Below are positions 19,905-23,709 of a stretch of 23,709 nt of DNA, one piece after another. This DNA is from a virus. A model generated the notes under the pieces. The model made no database searches, was not told the origin of the DNA, and saw nothing but the letters and a program-made list of their open reading frames with translations. A program made the position numbers and the translations under genes. Numbering within the stretch: the first letter of the stretch is position 1; every line of letters starts with the position of its first letter. The stretch is taken from the IMG/VR virus record IMGVR_UViG_3300020121_000056, positions 1 to 23,709 of that record; one strand, 5' to 3'.

Positions 19905-20458
19905 CCATCCCTGTCTTGAAGATCAAGATTCTACCGGTCCCCAAGATCAAGGGAAAGATGGATGTCCGCTTTCCTGCGAACGTTGCAGTCGATGAATTCC
20001 TGACGGTCGTTAAAGCAAACGGTATCTATACTTTCGGCATAGATTATACAAAGCTTGATCATAGCGCATTCGTAGACCCTGCTAACACGTATGTTGCAGT
20101 TCTCGACGCAAGTTCAGCCAGCTATAAGATCACGACTTTATCGGTGCTAATTGCAGGGTCTACCGGCATTGTCCAGACCTTCACGGCTGGGGGCTCCGAA
20201 GCTATCGGCGCGAATACTGGCATTGCCGTAGTAAATCAGACTGTAGGCGCAGCCAAAACGCTGACCTTGCCGCTATCTTCCGTAAAGACCTGCCCGGTTC
20301 TTGTCAGCGACTTCAAAGGCGATGCAGGGACAAACAACATCACAATCAATTTGTCAGGCTCTGACAAATTTCCAGGCGGTCTGACGAGTTGGACAATAGC
20401 AGCCGATACAGGAAGCGTCTTCCTAAGGCCAGTGAGCGGGTTAGGGTACGTCCTCTGA
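19901..20458 (+). CDS. Tail-associated beta-rich protein, 185 aa
   Basis: The start is GTG 19901, overlapping the preceding TGA (GTGA). Residues 1-30 are Lys/Val/Pro-rich (TIPVLKIKILPVPKIKGKMD). Then follow VDEFLTVVKANGIYTFGIDY, TYVAVLDASSASYKITTLSV, an ANTGIAVVNQTVGAAKTLTL strand pair, and NNITINLSGSDKF with a C-terminal beta turn region. The 'I.VVN...AA.T.TLP.....g..v.v.D..G.a..n.ItI' pattern is a recurrent beta-helix-like module of phage tail fibres and spikes. It is co-translated with the fibre gene that follows (TGATG). Confidence 0.6.
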   Translation: MTIPVLKIKILPVPKIKGKMDVRFPANVAVDEFLTVVKANGIYTFGIDYTKLDHSAFVDPANTYVAVLDASSASYKITTLSVLIAGSTGIVQTFTAGGSEAIGANTGIAVVNQTVGAAKTLTLPLSSVKTCPVLVSDFKGDAGTNNITINLSGSDKFPGGLTSWTIAADTGSVFLRPVSGLGYVL

Positions 20459-21837
20459 TGAAATCTCTCCATAAGCTTTCCGCGCTCGCTCTGGCGAGCT
20501 TTTTTTATTTTTTTTCCACGCTGGCACAAAATCCCGGAGCCGTTACAAACCATGCACTAGCTGTTGGAAAGGGGCCTGGCGTGCAGGGCTATGGCTCTGT
20601 CCTGCTCGGAAACACGCAAATCGCGGTCGGCCAGACCGGCGCAGATCCTCAGGCGAAGACTGTTTCAGGCGACGCCACGCTGGCGAATACCGGCGCTCTG
20701 ACGCTCGCGGCGGTAAATTCTAATGTCGGCAGCTTTGGGTCTGCTACGAGCTGCGTTTCCTTCACGACGAATGGGAAGGGGCTTATCACTGCGGCGTCTG
20801 CCACGACATGCACGCCGGCCATAGGAAGTATTACCGGCCTCGGGACGGGAGTCTCAACGGCGCTGGGTGTCAATGTAGGAACCGCTGGTTCATTCATCGT
20901 GAATGGCGGCGCGCTAGGCACTCCTGCATCGGGAACGCTGACCAACGCTACTGGTTTGCCGATCGCAACTGGCATCTCAGGCCTTGGGACCGGCGTTGCA
21001 ACGTTCTTGACTACGCCGAGCAGTGCAAATCTGCGAGCTGCGCTAACTGATGAGGTCGGTACAGGAGCGGCATATTTCGTCGGTGGCGCGCTTGGAACGC
21101 CTGCATCTGCAACCCTGACCAATGCGACAGGCCTTCCTCTCTCTGGCTTGAATACTCAGGCAGCATGGTCGTTCGTGGTCAACAACACGTCGGGAGTTGC
21201 TTCCCCGACTGCGGTTGATATCGGGTCTTTTACCGCTAAAGCATCTCCGGCCGGAACGGATCTGATTGTCATATCCGACCAAGCAGCATCTGGAGCGCTG
21301 AAGCGCGCAACGATATCCTCTATTGCATCGGCCGGGTCTGTGGCGTCGATCGCGGGGAATACGGGTGCATTTACGCTGAGCCACGGCATCACGAATAGCG
21401 CGAATGATATCCAACTCTCTCTCAATAGCGCGATCATTTCCACGCAGCCGAGCAACCCTGCCGGAACAACGTCAGCAACTCCAGTGATGATGGGGCTTGG
21501 CGTTACCACGTGCCGCATCACGCCAACATACTCAACGCGAGTTGAATTTGAAATCTACGGTGACATTACCAACAGCACATCCGGTACGGTTACGATCCGA
21601 TACGCTTTTGGGACTGGTTCAGGCCCAGCCAATGGAGCTGCGGCCACAGGCACGCTGTCTGGCTCTTCCCTTGCTCCGTCACTCGCGAGCGTTTCGGATG
21701 TCAAGCCATTCAAAATAGGCAGCATCGTGCAGAGCCTGACAGCCGGAACGACCTATTGGTTCGATCTAGAGATCGGGACAAATGCGGGTACTGCGAACGC
21801 CTTGGCGCTGACATGCAACGCTAAGGAAGTGATGTAA
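20458..21837 (+). CDS. Tail fibre protein with signal-like N-terminus and repeats
   Basis: ATG 20458 overlaps the preceding stop (TGATG). The 459-aa product begins with a hydrophobic leader (MKSLHKLSALALASFFYFFS, then TLAQ). A beta-repeat body follows: GNTQIAVGQTGADPQAKTVS, two copies of a GALGTPAS.TLTNATGLP unit (about residues 151-168 and 210-227), GTDLIVISDQAASGALKRAT, and a C-terminal domain (GTTSATPVMMGLG to the end). GTPASGTLTNATGLP is a familiar repeat of phage fibre and spike proteins. The same reading frame upstream (20389) is only antecedent-gene sequence. The leader's coding DNA contains a strong intrinsic terminator. It probably acts in host recognition together with the 18309 fibre. 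Confidence 0.7.
   Translation: MKSLHKLSALALASFFYFFSTLAQNPGAVTNHALAVGKGPGVQGYGSVLLGNTQIAVGQTGADPQAKTVSGDATLANTGALTLAAVNSNVGSFGSATSCVSFTTNGKGLITAASATTCTPAIGSITGLGTGVSTALGVNVGTAGSFIVNGGALGTPASGTLTNATGLPIATGISGLGTGVATFLTTPSSANLRAALTDEVGTGAAYFVGGALGTPASATLTNATGLPLSGLNTQAAWSFVVNNTSGVASPTAVDIGSFTAKASPAGTDLIVISDQAASGALKRATISSIASAGSVASIAGNTGAFTLSHGITNSANDIQLSLNSAIISTQPSNPAGTTSATPVMMGLGVTTCRITPTYSTRVEFEIYGDITNSTSGTVTIRYAFGTGSGPANGAAATGTLSGSSLAPSLASVSDVKPFKIGSIVQSLTAGTTYWFDLEIGTNAGTANALALTCNAKEVM
20484..20515 (+). terminator. Strong intrinsic terminator inside the second fibre leader
   Basis: GCTCGC (20484-20489), loop TCTG and GCGAGC (20494-20499) are followed by TTTTTTTATTTTTTTT (20500-20515). It begins at nt 27 of the coding region and is read as ALASFFYFF. 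Both the 6-bp GC stem and the 15 T residues are textbook features. The T tracts could also promote polymerase slippage. Confidence 0.75.
20905..21137 (+). repeat. Diverged direct repeat in the fibre gene
   Basis: Bases 20905-20960 and 21082-21137 are diverged copies of a 56-nt unit, 177 nt (59 codons) apart, both encoding GALGTPAS.TLTNATGLP. Differences are mostly silent or conservative, so the repeat is kept at protein level. It is a normal fibre-shaft unit and a site where recombination could change fibre length. Confidence 0.7.
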
Positions 21838-22628
21838 TGGCCTTCATTAACACGCTATATAATCTTTGGCCCAATGGGGACCAGAAGATCAGCGGACTCC
21901 GCGATGGCATCGCAGCAACTGCGCCGGCCGTCTTCGAAAAGTATAAGATAAACACTCCGCTTTTGGTTTCCCACGTCATGGCCCAGATCAGCCATGAATG
22001 CGGGGCGGGGCATGATGTTGTTGAAAGCCTCAACTATAGCGCTGAGCGTATGACGGAAGTTTGGCCCGGCAGGTTCCCTGATATCGCCGCAGCGGCTCCA
22101 TATGCACATAACGAACGTGCTCTTGGGATCAAGACCTACGGAGGCCGGATGGGAAATCGGCCAAATACCGACGACGGGTACACCTATCGCGGCCGTGGCG
22201 GTTCTCAGGTGACCGGGCGAGATGGATACGTCAGGCTTGAGAAGGCTACGGGTCTGCCTGTCCTCGATAATCCAGATCTGGTGCTAGATCCTAAAAACTT
22301 CATGCTTTGTGCGGTAGCTGATTTCGTCGCCTGCGGCTGCCTTCCTTTCGCGTTGCAAGACGATATTTCCGGCGTCTCGGCCATGCTCAACGTTGGTCAT
22401 CTTGTCACGGATACCCGGAAAATTGTCGGATATTCCGAGCGTGTTGATTGGCTGAGGCGATGGAAGTCCGCGCTGGGTAGTGGGCCTATTGATTTCCGTG
22501 TTCCGTTTGCGCCACTCGACCCACCGCCAAAATCGGCGCCACAAGTCGCAGTAAACACCGCTCCAGCGCAACCCGCTCGGAGCGGTTTCTTTTCCAGCCT
22601 CATTTCAATCTTTAAACGAAAGGCATGA
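21837..22628 (+). CDS. Endolysin, GH19 chitinase-like muramidase
   Basis: The 263-aa product matches phage GH19 lysins: LLVSHVMAQISHECGAGHDV with a candidate catalytic Glu54 (HEC motif) and a second conserved Glu63. Then come ESLNYSAERMTEVWPGRFP, IKTYGGRMGNRPNTDDGYTY and the RGRGGSQVTGRDGY loop. The enzyme cleaves peptidoglycan at lysis. The usual catalytic domain of about 200 residues is complete; residues 218-263 form a Pro/Ala-rich tail ending in a hydrophobic/basic FFSSLISIFKRKA. There is no N-terminal signal, so a holin is needed. The start overlaps the fibre stop (TAATG), and the stop overlaps the next ATG (ATGA). Three small membrane genes follow, making a lysis cassette. Confidence 0.85.
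   Translation: MAFINTLYNLWPNGDQKISGLRDGIAATAPAVFEKYKINTPLLVSHVMAQISHECGAGHDVVESLNYSAERMTEVWPGRFPDIAAAAPYAHNERALGIKTYGGRMGNRPNTDDGYTYRGRGGSQVTGRDGYVRLEKATGLPVLDNPDLVLDPKNFMLCAVADFVACGCLPFALQDDISGVSAMLNVGHLVTDTRKIVGYSERVDWLRRWKSALGSGPIDFRVPFAPLDPPPKSAPQVAVNTAPAQPARSGFFSSLISIFKRKA
22573..22593 (+). terminator. Weak terminator-like hairpin near the endolysin 3' end
   Basis: CCGCT (22573-22577), loop CGG and AGCGG (22581-22585) are followed by TTTCTTTT. The short stem makes it weaker than the others. It lies 36 nt before the endolysin stop and could lower expression of the downstream lysis genes. Confidence 0.35.
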
Positions 22629-22789
22629 CTATGTGGACGGCATTTGATTTGACTATTTGCGCAATCAGCTTTGGATCCGGCGGCGCCTTTGTTTGGTTCT
22701 GCAAGGACTGGATTCAGAAAATGGTATTGGGGGCAAATGCCCTATCAGCAAAACTGCACGCAAAGGCTGATGCCTTGCGGAGGTCTTAA
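22625..22789 (+). CDS. Small one-TM lysis-cassette protein, 54 aa
   Basis: ATG 22625 overlaps the endolysin stop (ATGA); ATG 22631 is a two-codon shorter alternative. The product has one hydrophobic segment (WTAFDLTICAISFGSGGAFV) followed by WFCKDWIQKM and a helical basic tail (LSAKLHAKADALRRS). Its place between endolysin and holin suggests an accessory holin, antiholin or spanin-like protein. No lipobox is present, so it is not an outer-membrane spanin. No family is recognised. Confidence 0.6.
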   Translation: MTMWTAFDLTICAISFGSGGAFVWFCKDWIQKMVLGANALSAKLHAKADALRRS

Positions 22790-22791
22790 TC

Positions 22792-23373
22792 ATGGATTGG
22801 AGCACGGTCGGCGCACTCGTTGGTCAGGCTGCCCCTACGATTGGCGGCCTGCTCGGCGGCCTTATTCCATTTCCTGGGGGAGCTATTCTCGGCCAGGTGG
22901 CGGGGAAGGTTCTCGCAGAAGCTCTTGGCGTGCCTCCTACGCCAGCGGCAGTTGCTGCTGCCGTTCAGACTGGAGACCCTGCGACCGTACAAGCAGCTCT
23001 GACTGAGGCAGAAGCCAAGATGAATGCCGAGGTCGATAAGCTGAAGGCTGAGCTGGCAGACGTTCAGGACGCGCGGGCGACAACGGTTAAGTATGTGACT
23101 TCGGGTTCATCCCTATCATTTGGCGCGGTCGTCGTCTCGATCGTAGTTCTGATTGGCTTCTGCGGTATTTCGTTTCTGGCAATGAAGCCTGATCTTGCTG
23201 GCGTCGATAAGAGCGTCACTCTCTTCTTGCTCGGTGCATGGTCTGGTTTCGCCGGCAGCGTAATCACGTTCTGGATCGGTTCGTCGGCTGGGTCTGCTGT
23301 GAAGACTGATCAGATCGCTCAAATGGCAACGACAGCCGCGAACGTGTCCGCGAAAGCGGCATCTAAGAGATAA
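22792..23373 (+). CDS. Holin, GTA-type 3-TM family
   Basis: ATG 22792 has a strong GGAGG nine bases upstream. The 193-aa product has a Gly/Pro-rich N-terminal hydrophobic segment (APTIGGLLGGLIPFPGGAIL), an LAEALGVPPTPAAVAAAVQT stretch, a charged helix (EAKMNAEVDKLKAELADVQD), and two clear TMs (SFGAVVVSIVVLIGFCGISF; a second from VTLFLLGAWSGFAGSVITFW). This order is that of the 3-TM holins of gene-transfer agents and alphaproteobacterial phages. Holins open the inner membrane so that endolysin can reach the cell wall. The family call is good, the holin role is inferred from neighbourhood. Confidence 0.72.
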   Translation: MDWSTVGALVGQAAPTIGGLLGGLIPFPGGAILGQVAGKVLAEALGVPPTPAAVAAAVQTGDPATVQAALTEAEAKMNAEVDKLKAELADVQDARATTVKYVTSGSSLSFGAVVVSIVVLIGFCGISFLAMKPDLAGVDKSVTLFLLGAWSGFAGSVITFWIGSSAGSAVKTDQIAQMATTAANVSAKAASKR

Positions 23374-23383
23374 GCAGGCGGCC

Positions 23384-23410
23384 CAATCTGATGCTTGCGG
23401 CGTCAGATTG
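23384..23410 (+). other. Inverted repeat after the holin gene
   Basis: CAATCTGA (23384-23391) and TCAGATTG (23403-23410) form a perfect 8-bp stem with an 11-nt loop, but only AGCC follows. A T run (23434-23438) lies 23 nt further on, too distant for a standard terminator. It may stabilise the 3' end of the lysis mRNA. Confidence 0.4.
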
Positions 23411-23442
23411 AGCCTAACCACCACTGGAATGAGGTTTTTCCA

Positions 23443-23529
23443 ATGCCGGCTGCCACACATACAACCACGGGTTTCTTAATGAAGCCTGTTCAAAATTGCT
23501 CACGAAAGACGAAGCGCAATGGACAGTAA
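23443..23529 (+). CDS. Doubtful 28-aa ORF
   Basis: A short frame starts at ATG 23443 and ends at TAA 23527-23529, overlapping the next start by 11 nt. The peptide starts MPAATHTTTGFLMKPVQN and ends basic (KTKRNGQ). GAGGTTTTTCC lies upstream. No homology is recognised. It may be a coupling leader for the following membrane protein or chance. Confidence 0.25.
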   Translation: MPAATHTTTGFLMKPVQNCSRKTKRNGQ

Positions 23530-23709
23530 TGCTGTCGCTATCATTGCCTTGGTCTTTGCTGGAATTACATTGACCCTCAATCTAGGGCAGCGGATTTTCG
23601 GTGGTGGTTGGAATTTATCCAAGAACCTGACGGCAGTGGAAACTCGCCTTACGTTAGCTTTGACTGCCACTAAAAACGAAATCGAAGAACGCATCGACTC
23701 TACCAAAAA
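23519..23709 (+). CDS. TM/coiled-coil protein, truncated at the window edge
   Basis: The frame opens at ATG 23519 and is still open at the last base, giving at least 63 residues. It has an N-terminal TM (about residues 4-20: NAVAIIALVFAGITLTL), a short glycine-rich turn, then a helical region (NLSKNLTAVETRLTLALTAT followed by KNEIEERIDSTK) with heptad spacing. This is the layout of an inner-membrane spanin (Rz-like) or of an unrelated phage membrane coiled-coil protein. Its position after holin and endolysin favours a lysis role. The C-terminus is needed to decide. Confidence 0.5.
   Translation, partial: MDSNAVAIIALVFAGITLTLNLGQRIFGGGWNLSKNLTAVETRLTLALTATKNEIEERIDSTK

Noticed and set aside
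1-23709. Alternative genetic code with TGA read as Trp
   Set aside because: TGA ends many genes here at TGATG or ATGA junctions, and TGG is used freely, so only the single portal TGA is anomalous.
1-23709. CRISPR array, insertion sequence or integrase
   Set aside because: No regularly spaced identical repeats, transposase or recombinase domains were seen; the only mobile-type gene is the HNH-AP2 endonuclease.

Overview
The window is the early/late junction and most of the late region of a tailed phage or prophage of an alphaproteobacterium, probably a rhizobial-type host (Hyphomicrobiales). The host call rests on GcrA and GapR homologues, which belong to alphaproteobacteria, on the moderately high GC content and on a GTA-type holin. 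Virion genes follow the P22-like podovirus order: terminase, portal, scaffold, coat, gp4-like, gp10-like, ejection proteins, tail. The coat protein is of the N4 gp56 type, so the capsid module is mosaic. No integrase, repressor or attachment site lies in the window, so free phage and prophage cannot be told apart.

Early part (1-3243, all + strand): a tightly overlapping operon of small proteins. It contains a GcrA-family regulator (254-679), a GapR/DUF2312 protein (1188-1445), a replication-initiator-like protein (1445-2200) whose linker-coding region carries a dense cluster of CGTTTC/GAAACG repeats (a candidate origin), a conserved replication-associated protein (2058-2651), and a last gene (2662-3243) in the position a late antiterminator would occupy.

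Switch region (3244-3525): no gene; a TTGACA box, a 10-bp-period repeat and three hairpins, at least two of them intrinsic terminators. This resembles lambda pR'/tR' late control.

Late part (3526-18181): small membrane protein, small and large terminase, a 24-aa mini-ORF, a P22-type portal gene broken by one in-frame TGA at codon 174, two small proteins, scaffold, coat, decoration-like protein, gp4-like head completion protein, an inserted HNH-AP2 homing endonuclease, gp10-like tail accessory factor and three probable ejection proteins. Intrinsic terminators follow the scaffold, the coat gene and the gene at 10980.

Tail and lysis part (18182-23709): two fibre-like proteins with N-terminal signal-like segments, each with an intrinsic terminator inside that segment's coding sequence; two further tail-associated proteins; two minus-strand two-TM membrane proteins flanking the first fibre gene (candidate lysogenic-conversion or superinfection-exclusion genes); then a GH19 endolysin, a one-TM protein, a 3-TM GTA-type holin and an incomplete TM/coiled-coil protein at the window edge.

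The observations most worth checking are the portal stop, the paired terminators in fibre leader peptides, the minus-strand membrane pair, the intragenic origin, and the GcrA plus GapR pair.
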